DNA of 64,000 nucleotides from the NCBI RefSeq assembly GCF_035984415.1, contig NZ_CP130720.1, forward strand, positions 8,246,001-8,310,000, read 5' to 3'. Below are positions 42,290 through 50,754 of this stretch, one piece after another. Made by a program: the position numbers and the translations under genes. The stretch comes from Streptomyces sp. NBC_01296. GTDB taxonomy: Bacteria; Actinomycetota; Actinomycetes; Streptomycetales; Streptomycetaceae. Each line of letters starts with the position of its first letter. The first letter of the stretch is position 1. Below the pieces are notes generated by a model that was given only the letters and a program-made list of their open reading frames with translations, was not told the DNA's origin and made no database searches.

Positions 42290-43561
42290 GTGACTGCATC
42301 CATCGAGCGCGGGCGCACCCAGGACACCCTCCAGTTGATCATCCCCGCCGTCCTGCGAACGGAGCCGGAGCGGGGGCGGGAGCTGGAGCCGGAGCCGGAG
42401 GCACCATCCGGGCGCAAGGGCGGCCGAGACCGCTATCTCGACCTGCTGCGCGCGCTGGCGCTGGTTCGCGTGGTGCTCTACCACAACTTCGGCTGGTTCT
42501 GGCTGCCCCTCGTCTTCCCGTCGATGGGCGTGATGTTCGCGCTGGCCGGCTCGCTGATGACCCGCTCGCTCAGCCGTCCCGCCCTCGGCGTGATCCGTGG
42601 CCGACTGCGCCGGCTGCTGCCGCCGATGTGGCTGTTCGGCGCCATCATGATCGCCCTCCAGATCCTCGACACCTGGGGTCCCTACTCCGAAGGCCACCCC
42701 ACCTGGTGGTGGGCCAAGCTGGCGTTCTGGATCCTGCCGCTGAGCACTCCGCCGTACGCGGAGGACCTGCCCGGGTTCCACCACCACGTGGAACACAGCT
42801 GGGCCGTGCAGATCATCGTCCCGCTCTGGTACCTCCGGGCCTACCTGTGGTATGTCCTGCTCTCACCGCTGATGCTCTGGGCACTGCGACGATTTCCGGT
42901 GGTGACGCTGTTCGCTCCCCTCGCGCTGTCGATCGTCATGAACACGTTCTTCGCCGACCAGGAGTTCATCTACAGCCGGGTCTGGGAGACCGCCAACGAC
43001 TTCACCATGTTCGGCTCCTGTTGGATCCTGGGCATGGCCCACCAGGAGGGGCTGCTCAAGAAGATCCCGCAGTACGTACTGCCGTCCATCGCACCGCTGA
43101 TCATGGTGGCCGGCCTCTGGTACCTGCAGACCCGGCCGGTCGACCCGACCGAACCGACCGACATCGAGTCCTGGCCGATCGCCCAGGCCCTGTGGTCCCT
43201 CGGCTTCGTCGCCATCCTGCTCCACGTCAGCCCGTCCTGGGAGCAGTGGCCCCGGCCGCTGGCACGCTGGAACGGCCTCGTCAGCCTGCTCAACGCACGC
43301 GCTGTCAGCGTCTACCTCTGGCACGAGGCCGCGCTGGTGGTCGCCGTCCCGCTGATCGACCCCCTCTGGTCCATCCACTTCTTCTACAAGAACATGCAGT
43401 GGCTGCTGACCAGCTCATGGTTCACGCTGCTGGTGGGGATCGTGCTGCTCGGCCTGCTGGTGCTGATCTTCGGCTGGGTCGAGGACGTGGCCGCCAAGCG
43501 CTCGCCGCGGCTCTTCCCGTACCCGCGCCGCCGACGGGGCAGACGCCGGGCCGCCGTCTGA
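42290..43561 (+). CDS. Acyltransferase family 3 membrane protein of the mat-like operon
   Basis: A 423-residue integral membrane protein from GTG 42290, two bases after the matB-like stop. A charged N-terminus (about 1-45, with an EPEPE run) is followed by about ten helices. The acyltransferase-3 motif is RYLDLLRALALVRVVLYHNF (about 46-65), with the conserved His in YHNF. A basic cytoplasmic tail ends the protein. Such enzymes O-acetylate or O-succinylate glycans, comparable with IcaC, so the polymer made by the preceding enzyme is the expected target. AGGAG-like GGAGG overlaps the end of the upstream gene (42277-42281). Confidence 0.88.
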   Translation: MTASIERGRTQDTLQLIIPAVLRTEPERGRELEPEPEAPSGRKGGRDRYLDLLRALALVRVVLYHNFGWFWLPLVFPSMGVMFALAGSLMTRSLSRPALGVIRGRLRRLLPPMWLFGAIMIALQILDTWGPYSEGHPTWWWAKLAFWILPLSTPPYAEDLPGFHHHVEHSWAVQIIVPLWYLRAYLWYVLLSPLMLWALRRFPVVTLFAPLALSIVMNTFFADQEFIYSRVWETANDFTMFGSCWILGMAHQEGLLKKIPQYVLPSIAPLIMVAGLWYLQTRPVDPTEPTDIESWPIAQALWSLGFVAILLHVSPSWEQWPRPLARWNGLVSLLNARAVSVYLWHEAALVVAVPLIDPLWSIHFFYKNMQWLLTSSWFTLLVGIVLLGLLVLIFGWVEDVAAKRSPRLFPYPRRRRGRRRAAV

Positions 43562-43649
43562 GGGGTGCTGCGCGTAGATCACGAAATCTGCAGTGCGGGC
43601 GGTTGAGCGCGAGGCGAGATTCCTGGCCGGGGCCTTGACGGCGCTCAGG

Positions 43650-44165
43650 TCATGGCTGATCGAGCTCAGGAAGGGAGAGGCAACCTGTGATGGCCTGCAC
43701 GATCCGTTCCTCGAAGTCCTCTGCGCCGTGTTGTGCGAGCGGGCCGACCAGGTAGGCAGCCTCGAGGGCGGGCAACAGCAGGTCGGGTTCCTCGCCCACC
43801 CCGGAGTCCAGCGTCTCGAAGCTGAAGCCGGTGTGCAGGCGTCCGGCACGGTAGTACTGGAACCAGGGGCGGTGGGCCTTCGCGCTGCACGGTTCGGTGA
43901 TGAACACGGCGAGTTCGCCGCCGGGTGGGCACACCCTGCCGTAGTCGGTGTCGCCGTAGTCGCCGTGATCCCAGCTGAGCATGTCGTGCATCATCAGGCC
44001 CCAGTCGGCGCCCTTGCCGTAGGCGAGCGGCCGACGGTGCAGGCCGAGGAGTCCCCGTGTGAGTGTGTCCAGAGACATCCCCCGAAAGAAGACGACATTG
44101 GTCTCCTCGTCGTGCGGGAGTCGACCGTGTATCCAGGCGAGCGGACCGTGAATCCAGTGGTTCAT
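43650..44165 (-). CDS. Hypothetical protein
   Basis: A 171-residue soluble protein of unknown function. It is rich in aromatic and acidic residues, for example WGLMMHDMLSWDHGDYGDTD and RPWFQYYRAGRLHTGFSFET. The plan resembles small Streptomyces proteins of the DUF6461 kind, but I cannot confirm membership. ATG 44165 (MNHWIHGPLAWIHG) is chosen; a start ten codons earlier is possible. It is convergent with the mat-like operon and follows a decayed NmrA-type gene on the same strand. Confidence 0.65.
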   Translation of the reverse strand: MNHWIHGPLAWIHGRLPHDEETNVVFFRGMSLDTLTRGLLGLHRRPLAYGKGADWGLMMHDMLSWDHGDYGDTDYGRVCPPGGELAVFITEPCSAKAHRPWFQYYRAGRLHTGFSFETLDSGVGEEPDLLLPALEAAYLVGPLAQHGAEDFEERIVQAITGCLSLPELDQP

Positions 44166-44255
44166 ACCGGGCACCGTAGAGGACCACACTGACACTGCTT
44201 CAGGTGCGGTCGCCTACCCCCGGAACTGCGCCGATCACCTTCGGGACCGCGTGCG

Positions 44256-44855
44256 TCACCCTGCAGGAGTCCTCAGGTGGACGCATGCCACGCGCCACCG
44301 CTCCGGGCGGGCCGGCGTTCCGGTGACTTCTGAAACCGTGTCGCGCACCATCAGCAGCTCGTCGTTCACATCTCCGCCCGTGACGTCGAGCCCCGCGTCC
44401 GCGGCAACGGCCCCGAAGCCCGCGGCCATCAGTGCGTGGGCCGGCCGACGGCTGATTTCGGCGAAGGACACCTACCGGCCGGCCCAGTGCTGCCGCGATG
44501 GCCTCGACCTGTTGCCGGGCGGTGGCCGGCTCTGGACCGGCCAAGGCGTATGTACGTCGGTGATGGCCGGGCTCGGTCAGCGCCACCCGTGCCACTGACG
44601 CGAACGGCGCGCGGACGGTCTCGTGACCACGGATGGTGGCCACATCAACGCGTCCGAGGCGAACTGCGTCGGCCGCAGGATCGTCCAGGCCATGCCGCTT
44701 GCCTTGAGCAGTTGCTCCTCCGCCCGGTTCTCGCCGGCGGGGCCGAAGTGTGGATGGGTGTGAACCGTGATGGGGGACACCAGGATGACGGGCTGGCCCA
44801 AGGGCCCAGGCTCGATCTGCGCGAGCGGGTGCGGTGCCTGGCCGAATGAATCCAA
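44256..44855 (-). pseudogene. Decayed NAD(P)H-binding (NmrA-type) protein gene
   Basis: Three frames on the minus strand together read as the C-terminal two-thirds of an NmrA-like protein. The first frame gives VILVSPITVHTHPHFGPAG and GMAWTILRPTQFASDALMW. The second gives ETVRAPFASVARVALTEPGH and PATARQQVEAIAAALGRPV. The third gives VSFAEISRRPAHALMAAGFG and ELLMVRDTVSEVTGTPARP. The N-terminal dinucleotide-binding motif is missing. At least two frameshifts and a 5' deletion have occurred. The order matches the intact homologue at 51426-52265 (for example AILRPGGFASNALWW there), so this is a remnant of the same family. Confidence 0.75.
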
Positions 44856-44930
44856 CGGCCGGACGCAACATCCCCTTTCAGGGGCCGTAGCCGACAGTTG
44901 GGAGCGGAGCTGGAGCGCCTCGTCCTTCTG

Positions 44931-45647
44931 TCATGAGTTATCGCACTGGGGTGAATCTTCGGGACGCACGTTCCATTCTTCGACGCTCACGACGTTCGGC
45001 CTTCCTGACGGTTTCCAGCTCTCCGTCTTGGCCGGCCCTCCGCCACTGATGAGCCCCCACGCGTTGTGGTTCGGATCCATGAACTCCAGCCGAAGTTGCG
45101 CCAGATCGTCCTCCGTGAGCTTCACGGACGGCTCTTTGGCGGCCATGGACTCCAGTAGCGACCCGTTCGGGATCAGGATCGCCTTGCAGGGCTTCACGAG
45201 ATCCAAATCCCAATGCACCTTGCTCTCCCGAAGTGTGAGCCGCATGGCTATCGCCCGGGAGTTACCGTTCACGACGTGCACCACCGAGCCCTCCCGGTAG
45301 AAGTCCACGAGATTGGCGTAGACCTTCTCTCTTGTGTCCTTGGCGAGCCCCTCCGCCTTTTCGGCGCGCTGCTCCTCTCTGCCGGCATGCAGTTCGGCGC
45401 GAATGCCGAGGACCAGTCCGACCAGGGCTGCGACAACGGTGATGGCTGAGACCGCGAATCGTCCGACATCCACCATCGTGACGCGGTGCTGACCGGCGTC
45501 TGGTGCGGTGCTGCCTTCGGATATGGTCGCCTCCTCCTGTGCTCCCTCCTCTGCGGGGCCACTCACTTCTCCGGAGGCGCCGTCCTGGGCCTCTGGGACT
45601 CCGCCAGCGGTGACGGGCGGGCGTTGTTCACCTTCGCGTTCGGTCAT
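44931..45647 (-). CDS. Single-span membrane protein of unknown function
   Basis: A 238-residue protein. An acidic disordered N-terminus (about 1-55) precedes one membrane helix (FAVSAITVVAALVGLVLGI, about 65-84) and a coiled, charged stretch (AGREEQRAEKAEGLAKDTRE). The C-terminal domain of about 125 residues looks beta-rich, with VVHVVNGNSRAIAMRLTLRE. That domain may be a small sensor or interaction domain. No family is recognised. Codon use is less GC-biased than in the core genes nearby, consistent with an accessory region. Confidence 0.68.
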   Translation of the reverse strand: MTEREGEQRPPVTAGGVPEAQDGASGEVSGPAEEGAQEEATISEGSTAPDAGQHRVTMVDVGRFAVSAITVVAALVGLVLGIRAELHAGREEQRAEKAEGLAKDTREKVYANLVDFYREGSVVHVVNGNSRAIAMRLTLRESKVHWDLDLVKPCKAILIPNGSLLESMAAKEPSVKLTEDDLAQLRLEFMDPNHNAWGLISGGGPAKTESWKPSGRPNVVSVEEWNVRPEDSPQCDNS

Positions 45648-45677
45648 GGCTCCATAGATGTCCAGCCGGCAGAGGTG

Positions 45678-46016
45678 TTATCCCGTGCGGTGGGCTTGGG
45701 TGGCCAACGCAACTGCACGGGGTGCAACGGCACCGGTTGCCAGGCCGTCCAGCGGGCCGACACGCACGCGGACTCCTACGCCCACCTCACTGCCGGTCGC
45801 CGGGGCACCGAATGATGCGGGATGGACTCGCAGCTCGGCTGGCGCGGCCACGCGCATCGACACGTCACTTCCGGCAGCCCCCTCGGGCGCGGCCACCCCG
45901 CTCTCCGGTAGGCCTCCGATCTTGGCCAGGCCGGCTACCAGGCCATCGACGGCGCGGCAATCTCGGGTGAAATATCCACTAAAGCGGTCATTGCGTACGT
46001 ATGACCTTTCGGTCAT
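45678..46016 (-). CDS. Possible small hypothetical protein
   Basis: A 112-residue frame beginning MTERSYVRNDRFSGYFTRDC and containing AVDGLVAGLAKIGGLPESGV. It ends 30 bases before the start of the next co-directional gene. Composition is acceptable, but there is no clear ribosome site, and an inverted repeat overlaps the start codon. It may be real or may be part of the regulatory region. Confidence 0.25.
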   Translation of the reverse strand: MTERSYVRNDRFSGYFTRDCRAVDGLVAGLAKIGGLPESGVAAPEGAAGSDVSMRVAAPAELRVHPASFGAPATGSEVGVGVRVRVGPLDGLATGAVAPRAVALATQAHRTG

Positions 46017-46017
46017 A
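46000..46017. promoter_or_regulatory. Inverted repeat TATGACC-TTTC-GGTCATA
   Basis: Seven-base perfect arms with a four-base spacer sit in an AT-richer patch about 110 bases before the metallopeptidase lipoprotein gene. It is a candidate operator or -10 region, and TCATAAT at its right side resembles a -10 element. Confidence 0.45.
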
Positions 46018-46125
46018 ATCCGCGTGTCAGCGTCGAGTGCTGCCTCCGCCATCGGGCCGTGACACCGGAGCCCACGCGCGAACCGATCAATCGAACACAT
46101 CGACTGGGGAAGGGAGCCGGCCAGG

Positions 46126-47079
46126 GTGCCGATCAGCGGTAGGCAAGTGGCCGCGGGGCGCACCGCTGCAGTGGCGGCGCTCGTGGTCGCCGCGTTCGCC
46201 CTCGCTGCCTGTGGCGACGAGGGCAAGGACGATGCGGGAGGCAAGGCCACGGTCGTCTACGAAGACGAGGCGATCAAGCCGGAGAACCGGAAGGCCGTGG
46301 AGGTGGTTCGGAAGTCCCGAGTGCTCGAGCAGGCCGCCGACTGGGTCAACACATCGGTAGCCCTCCCGCACGACCTGGTCGTGAAGGTCACCGACAAGGT
46401 TCCCCCGGGGGTCACCGACGCGGTCACCCAGCCCGACGGCAGGACGATCTTCGTGCCCCCGGCGTTCTTGGCCCAGGTCGAAGGGTTCGTCGGCGATGTC
46501 GTCAAGACCGTGAAGCGCCCCGCCCTGTTCCCCGAGGACAAGTTCAACGAGGCCGACCTGACCGCGCTGACGACCCAGTTCATCTTCGGCCACGAGATGG
46601 GGCACGCGCTGCAGCGCCAGCTTGCCCTGCCGAACCTCGGCCTCGAAGAGGACGCCGCCGACGGGTTCGCGTCGTTTAACACCGTCAACGAGATCGGACC
46701 GGATCCGTCCCTGGCGGCCGCGATGGTCTTCGACGAGGTCGCCCGCAAGGAGGGCAAGCTGACCTTGGAGGGGTTTGCCAGCGACCACCCCGTCACTCAG
46801 CAGCGCGTCTTCAACTTCCTCTGCAACCTGGACGGCAGCGACCCGAAGAAGTTCGACGGGCCCCTGGTCGGTGCGGGCTACCTTCCGCGAACCCGCGCCC
46901 CGCTGTGCCCGCAGTCCTGGGCGGCGCTGGACTACGGCTGGTGGACCCAACTCAAGCCGCACTTCAGCCAGAAGTTCAAGGGCCAGGGCGACAAGAGCCA
47001 GGAAGCCGCGCGCGCCCGCCTGATCGCCGAGACGAAGGCCTTCGCGGAGAAGCTCGACGAAATCCGCAGCGGACAGTGA
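46126..47079 (+). CDS. Putative metallopeptidase lipoprotein (DUF4344)
   Basis: A 317-residue exported protein from GTG 46126, with AAGGGAG about ten bases upstream. The signal sequence ends in lipobox LAAC (Cys29). A metallopeptidase motif HEMGH (His156-Glu157-His160) lies in FIFGHEMGHALQRQ. Acidic residues 14-19 positions later (GLEEDAADGFA) could supply the third zinc ligand. The length and the sequence around DGRTIFVPPAFL fit the DUF4344 family of putative metallopeptidases. It should be anchored outside the membrane. The gene is monocistronic and followed by a decayed hydrolase on the other strand. Confidence 0.85.
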   Translation: MPISGRQVAAGRTAAVAALVVAAFALAACGDEGKDDAGGKATVVYEDEAIKPENRKAVEVVRKSRVLEQAADWVNTSVALPHDLVVKVTDKVPPGVTDAVTQPDGRTIFVPPAFLAQVEGFVGDVVKTVKRPALFPEDKFNEADLTALTTQFIFGHEMGHALQRQLALPNLGLEEDAADGFASFNTVNEIGPDPSLAAAMVFDEVARKEGKLTLEGFASDHPVTQQRVFNFLCNLDGSDPKKFDGPLVGAGYLPRTRAPLCPQSWAALDYGWWTQLKPHFSQKFKGQGDKSQEAARARLIAETKAFAEKLDEIRSGQ

Positions 47080-47285
47080 ACCCAGGGTCCTCTGCGGCCG
47101 GCAGACCACCCGCTCGCTCAAGTGAGTCGCCAGGATGACGATCCGAGTCCCTTGCTCGGGCACCTACCTCGGCACCGTGGCCGCTCGAGCCCTGGTTGTC
47201 TGGCTCCGGTCATGACAGGCGTGATTCGGCGGGACGCCGCGGTTCGCCGCCGTAGACGACTTCGTGCTCTCACGGATGCGGTCGC

Positions 47286-48002
47286 TCACCCGGCAATACG
47301 CAGGTGCAGGTCGACGATCGCGTCCGTGAGTGCTTCAGGGGCTTCGCGCGAGGTGTCGTGCCTTGCGGAGACGAGCTGGTGGCCGAGGAGTCGGGTGAAG
47401 GATGCCCTGTGTTCTTCTCTGCTGCGCGCCTCGGTCATGGGATCTTCGGTTGCCAGCAAAGAGCGCCTCGGCTTCGCAGAAGCGGGGGCGCCCTGCGCGA
47501 GTCCGAAGCGATGACGGTACGAGTGGATGACGAAGTCGACGAAGTCGGGGTGGTCGAAGCCTGCGGCCGTGCGTTCGAACTCGTGTGGTTCAACGGCCCG
47601 TCCAGGTTCCCATTCCTCCTACAGCTGCCCGGTGAGTTCCCGGCGATACCTGGTCAGACCGGCGCGCCCGCGTTCGCCCGTGGAAGTAGTACTGATACCA
47701 GCTGCGGCTTTCGGTGCGCGGGTCTGCCGGCTCGGCGAAGCCTGTGATGTTCTGGATCTCGTTGCCTCCGATCGCGACCAGTCCGCCGACGCGTTCCGGC
47801 CAGAGCGCGGCGGCAATACAGGCTGCGTGTCCGCCCCAGTCGAAGCCGACGAGGATCGGGTCGCTCGGCTCCAGCTTCTGAATACGTTCGGCGATGTCGG
47901 GAAGCCGTGGATGAGGACCATAGGCCAGCCGGACTGGGGACTGCTGATTTGCGCTCCCATCATGAGCTCGGATGTTTCGATGAAGGTTGCTTCAGGAGTC
48001 AT
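47286..48002 (-). pseudogene. Decayed alpha/beta-hydrolase (epoxide hydrolase-like) gene
   Basis: The minus strand carries pieces of one alpha/beta-hydrolase in changing frames. The start reads MTPEATFIETSELMMGAQIS. The oxyanion/nucleophile part that should follow is mostly deleted; a different frame resumes with HPRLPDIAERIQKLEPSDPI and LVGFDWGGHAACIAAALWPE, the nucleophile-elbow Asp being in GFDWGG. It goes on to SRSWYQYYFHGRTRAGLTRY and FDHPDFVDFVIHSYRHRF. A last frame gives LLATEDPMTEARSREEHRAS and the natural-looking end DLHLRIAG with stop at 47286-47288. At least one deletion and two frameshifts make it non-functional. Confidence 0.75.
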
Positions 48003-48193
48003 CTCTGAACGTTAGCAACGGGCACTGATACCGTCCGTGTTACAGCGCCTTCGGCCTGCAACTGACGTGCACGACTCAGCTTGTCCTTCAACCAGCCGTC
48101 TCTGCTGCGCCCTTCAGACGGAGCATGGTGTACTGGTTGGCCGTCTGACTTGGTTCTTACAGGCGGCGTGCGACAGAGCGCTAGGGAGCGAGC

Positions 48194-48538
48194 ATGTGGG
48201 ACGGCCCCTTTTACCGAGTCAAGCGTGACGGATACGAGATCTGCTTCGTGCCCGGTGCGGGGGAGGACCTCGACGAGGTCTGCAATGTGGATATGTGGGT
48301 CATCCGCGATGACGGCGATCGCTGGTCCGGAACCGTGTTCACTCTCGATGAGGTGCACCGAATCATGGACCGCCAGCGGCAGGCAGGCGACCCAGAAGGC
48401 GACTACTGGTGGTGCTGGGACGGCCTCATCGTCCGCGACGCGGGTGTGCCGGCGATGGTCAAGGTCATCGACGGGCTCGTCGCCGCGGGCGAGCACGAGA
48501 CAGTTCTTCGCCACGTTGGACCCGAAGAGGACGTTTGA
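48194..48538 (+). CDS. Small acidic hypothetical protein
   Basis: A 114-residue soluble, acidic protein. AGGGAG about five bases before ATG 48194 gives it a good ribosome site. It is rich in Trp, Asp and Glu, for example YEICFVPGAGEDLDEVCNVD and GDYWWCWDGLIVRDAG. No family is recognised. It lies alone between a decayed hydrolase gene and transposase debris, a setting where small immunity or toxin-related proteins are often found, but nothing in the sequence proves that. Confidence 0.6.
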   Translation: MWDGPFYRVKRDGYEICFVPGAGEDLDEVCNVDMWVIRDDGDRWSGTVFTLDEVHRIMDRQRQAGDPEGDYWWCWDGLIVRDAGVPAMVKVIDGLVAAGEHETVLRHVGPEEDV

Positions 48539-48745
48539 TCTCGTCTTCTTCGAGAGCCTGCCCGTGCGCGGGGACGCGCTGCTCGAGCTGACCGACGCGT
48601 TGCTCTGCGCGGAAGGGCCGGTGACCACGTCAGCGGACCTCACGCTGACCCGAGCATCGGCGCGGGCACGGCGCGATGTACGCGGCGCAGAACAGCGGGG
48701 GAGTCGACGTGCCGCAGCCGCGAAGTACCACACCCCAGGTATTCG
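48495..48745 (+). mobile_element. IS701-family transposase remnant
   Basis: One frame reads FDLVFFESLPVRGDALLELT and LCAEGPVTTSADLTL. After a one-base shift near 48655 another frame reads EHRRGHGAMYAAQNSGGVDV. Together these match the N-terminal part of Streptomyces IS701-type DDE transposases. The catalytic domain is absent. The remaining stretch to 49062 holds no gene I can support. Confidence 0.65.
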
Positions 48746-49062
48746 GTCGGGCACGGGGCAGGGGCCCCGCCGGGCCGACCACTCCGGATTCGATCACATC
48801 ACACGGGGGAGGCTCGTGGTCGCCGGGATGACGCGCCGCCGAGTCACCCGAGTGCCGCACTGCCTGTTGCCGGTCTTCGCTGGGAATCACTCAACCTTCC
48901 CTGGGACGCGTACCAGTCGCCGTCCGGACCCGCCGCGCTGAGTGCCCGTTGTCATGCAACTCGGCCGTCGTGTCATCGAACGCAGTCGAAGACCTTCCTG
49001 GACCTCGCGTGCCAGGATGCCGGGTACACGACCGCCAGCACGTCGACGGGCAGGAGCCAGCC

Positions 49063-49413
49063 ATGATCCGCGGTGCACATGTCATCCTCTACAGTCAGGA
49101 CGCCGAGGCGGACCGTGCCTTCATCCGTGACGTCCTCGACTTTCCTGGTGTCGACGCAGGTGGCGGCTGGCTGATCTTCAAGCTGCCCCCGGCCGAGCTG
49201 GCCGTGCACCCGGCCGACGGCCCACCCCAGCACGAGCTGTTCCTGATGTGCGACGACCTTGATTCGCAGCTCGGCGAGTTCCGCGCGCGGGGCGTCGAGA
49301 TCACCCGCCCGGTCAGCGAACAACGCTGGGGCAAACTGACTGCGATCCGGCTCCCCAGCGGCGCCGAACTCCCGCTGTACGAACCGCTGCACCCCACCGC
49401 CCTCAGCCTGTGA
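49063..49413 (+). CDS. VOC (glyoxalase/bleomycin-resistance fold) protein
   Basis: A 116-residue single-domain VOC protein beginning MIRGAHVILYSQDAEADRAF. It has the beta-alpha-beta-beta-beta units typical of the fold: FIRDVLDFPGVDAGGGWLIF, HELFLMCDDLDSQLGEFRAR and a C-terminal SGAELPLYEPLH. Potential metal ligands are His6 and the Glu in LYEP. AGGAG at 49052-49056 fixes ATG 49063. Substrate unknown; such proteins include drug-binding and isomerase types. Confidence 0.85.
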   Translation: MIRGAHVILYSQDAEADRAFIRDVLDFPGVDAGGGWLIFKLPPAELAVHPADGPPQHELFLMCDDLDSQLGEFRARGVEITRPVSEQRWGKLTAIRLPSGAELPLYEPLHPTALSL

Positions 49414-49568
49414 CTCCACAGCACTCGGTTCCGCCACGATCCCAGGGTGGCCACGGAGCGTCGCCGGCACCGCCACAACAGACTCTCCGCGCTGGACCGT
49501 GGAGGACACCGCCACCGGATCGCTCACCCGCACCATCCGCGGCATCGACGGCAACCTCGCCGCCAACG

Positions 49569-49790
49569 ATGAAGAACCCACTTGGAGACAACGGAATCCT
49601 CACGCGGGCGATCCCCTGGATATCGCTCATCCTGGTGACAGCTCTTACTGCAAGTGCGATCACAAGTGACCTGTCGGTGGTCGTCAAGACGCTGGCCGCG
49701 CTTGCGGCGCTTGCCGTGACCGCCCGCTCGCTCCGACAGATCGTGAAGCTAGCCAAGCAGTCGCCCGAGGGCAACCAGTCGGGACAGTGA
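49569..49790 (+). CDS. Small two-helix membrane protein
   Basis: A 73-residue product beginning MKNPLGDNGILTRAIPWISL. Two hydrophobic segments (about 14-31 and 37-53, SVVVKTLAALAALAVTA) are followed by a basic then polar tail. No ribosome site is obvious, but a perfect terminator hairpin begins directly after its stop, which supports a real transcript. Function unknown. Confidence 0.5.
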   Translation: MKNPLGDNGILTRAIPWISLILVTALTASAITSDLSVVVKTLAALAALAVTARSLRQIVKLAKQSPEGNQSGQ

Positions 49791-49827
49791 CGCAGGGGTG
49801 CGGCGCATTGCGCGCCGCACCCCTGCG
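49791..49827 (+). terminator. Perfect 16-base-arm hairpin
   Basis: Arms CGCAGGGGTGCGGCGC and complement with loop ATTGC begin at the base after the stop of the small membrane protein. It probably also shields the convergent DUF1906 gene. Confidence 0.88.
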
Positions 49828-49905
49828 TACGTTCCCGGCCCCGATCACGCGCCGTCTACCCTCACGGGGCCGGCATGGGGTCAGAAGCAGGAGCTGAGCT
49901 GACCG

Positions 49906-50754
49906 CTATTTGGCGATGATCGCGACTGGGGCGTCCCAGGCGTTGCGGTCGACGGTGAGGGTGACCCCGCCCCGGGTCTCGGTGCTGTTGGCCGCGTATT
50001 GGTGGGCACGGCGGTGGCCGGTGTACAGGGTGGGGCTCCAGCGCCAGTCGTCGGTGGTGGTCTCGTTCTTGTCCCACAACGCGTACCAGAGGATGGCGGG
50101 GAGGTCTCGACGGTCTTGGGCGTTCGCCACTGCAGTGGCGCTGCTGCTGGTGAATCCGTACATGCCCGGCCAGTAGCGCTGTGCGCGGACGGCTCTGTCC
50201 CAGGCGCGGACATAGGTGAGTACGGCGTCGAGGCAGGCGGCGTCGGACAGGTCGAAGGGTTCCATGTCCAGGTAGAGGGCGCTGCCCGGCCTCATCCCCA
50301 GTGCCGAGGCCTTGGCCACGGCATCGCTGCCGTTGGCGGTGCCGACGGCAGCGGCATCGGCGCCGGTGAACCGTTCCGGATTGCGGCCGGTCTGGCATGG
50401 CGGCTGGGCGCCCACATAGAGCGGCACGAGCTTCCAGCCGGCCGCGTCCACCGACTTCACCCAAGAGGCCGTCAGTTGCGGCTGAGCACAGCCGCGGTTC
50501 TGCCCCCCGATGTAGACGGCCGCACCACCGTAGAACTGATCGGAACGCCACGCCTTCATCGCAGTGAGGGAGGGCGCGGTGCAGGTGTCGAAGACACGCC
50601 CCGCGTAGAGGGAAGGCGCCAGCAGGCCACGCCCCGCCACCGCGCCACTGAAGGTCACGGCGTTGGCGCTGACCGCTGCCGTCGCGGCGAGCGTCACACC
50701 TGCGGCTATCCAGGTCAGGACGCGGGCGCGCCGTGATCGGCGGTGCTCGGACAT
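49906..50754 (-). CDS. Secreted DUF1906 glycoside hydrolase-like protein
   Basis: A 282-residue exported protein. A basic N-terminus and hydrophobic segment (about 11-35, VLTWIAAGVTLAATAAV) are followed by a TIM-barrel-like domain. Landmarks are GRVFDTCTAPSLTAMKAW, YIGGQNRGC, WKLVPLYVGAQPPC and ALYLDMEPFDLSDAACLDAV, where the acidic DMEPFD site matches the GH25-like active-site strand of DUF1906. The end carries DLPAILWYALWDKNETTTDD. The family is thought to act on peptidoglycan or related polymers, but activity is largely inferred. It stands alone. Confidence 0.85.
   Translation of the reverse strand: MSEHRRSRRARVLTWIAAGVTLAATAAVSANAVTFSGAVAGRGLLAPSLYAGRVFDTCTAPSLTAMKAWRSDQFYGGAAVYIGGQNRGCAQPQLTASWVKSVDAAGWKLVPLYVGAQPPCQTGRNPERFTGADAAAVGTANGSDAVAKASALGMRPGSALYLDMEPFDLSDAACLDAVLTYVRAWDRAVRAQRYWPGMYGFTSSSATAVANAQDRRDLPAILWYALWDKNETTTDDWRWSPTLYTGHRRAHQYAANSTETRGGVTLTVDRNAWDAPVAIIAK

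Noticed and set aside
40128..42299. 723-codon minus-strand frame opposite matB-like gene
   Set aside because: Shadow frame; no recognisable domain, whereas the sense strand encodes complete deacetylase and glycosyltransferase motifs.
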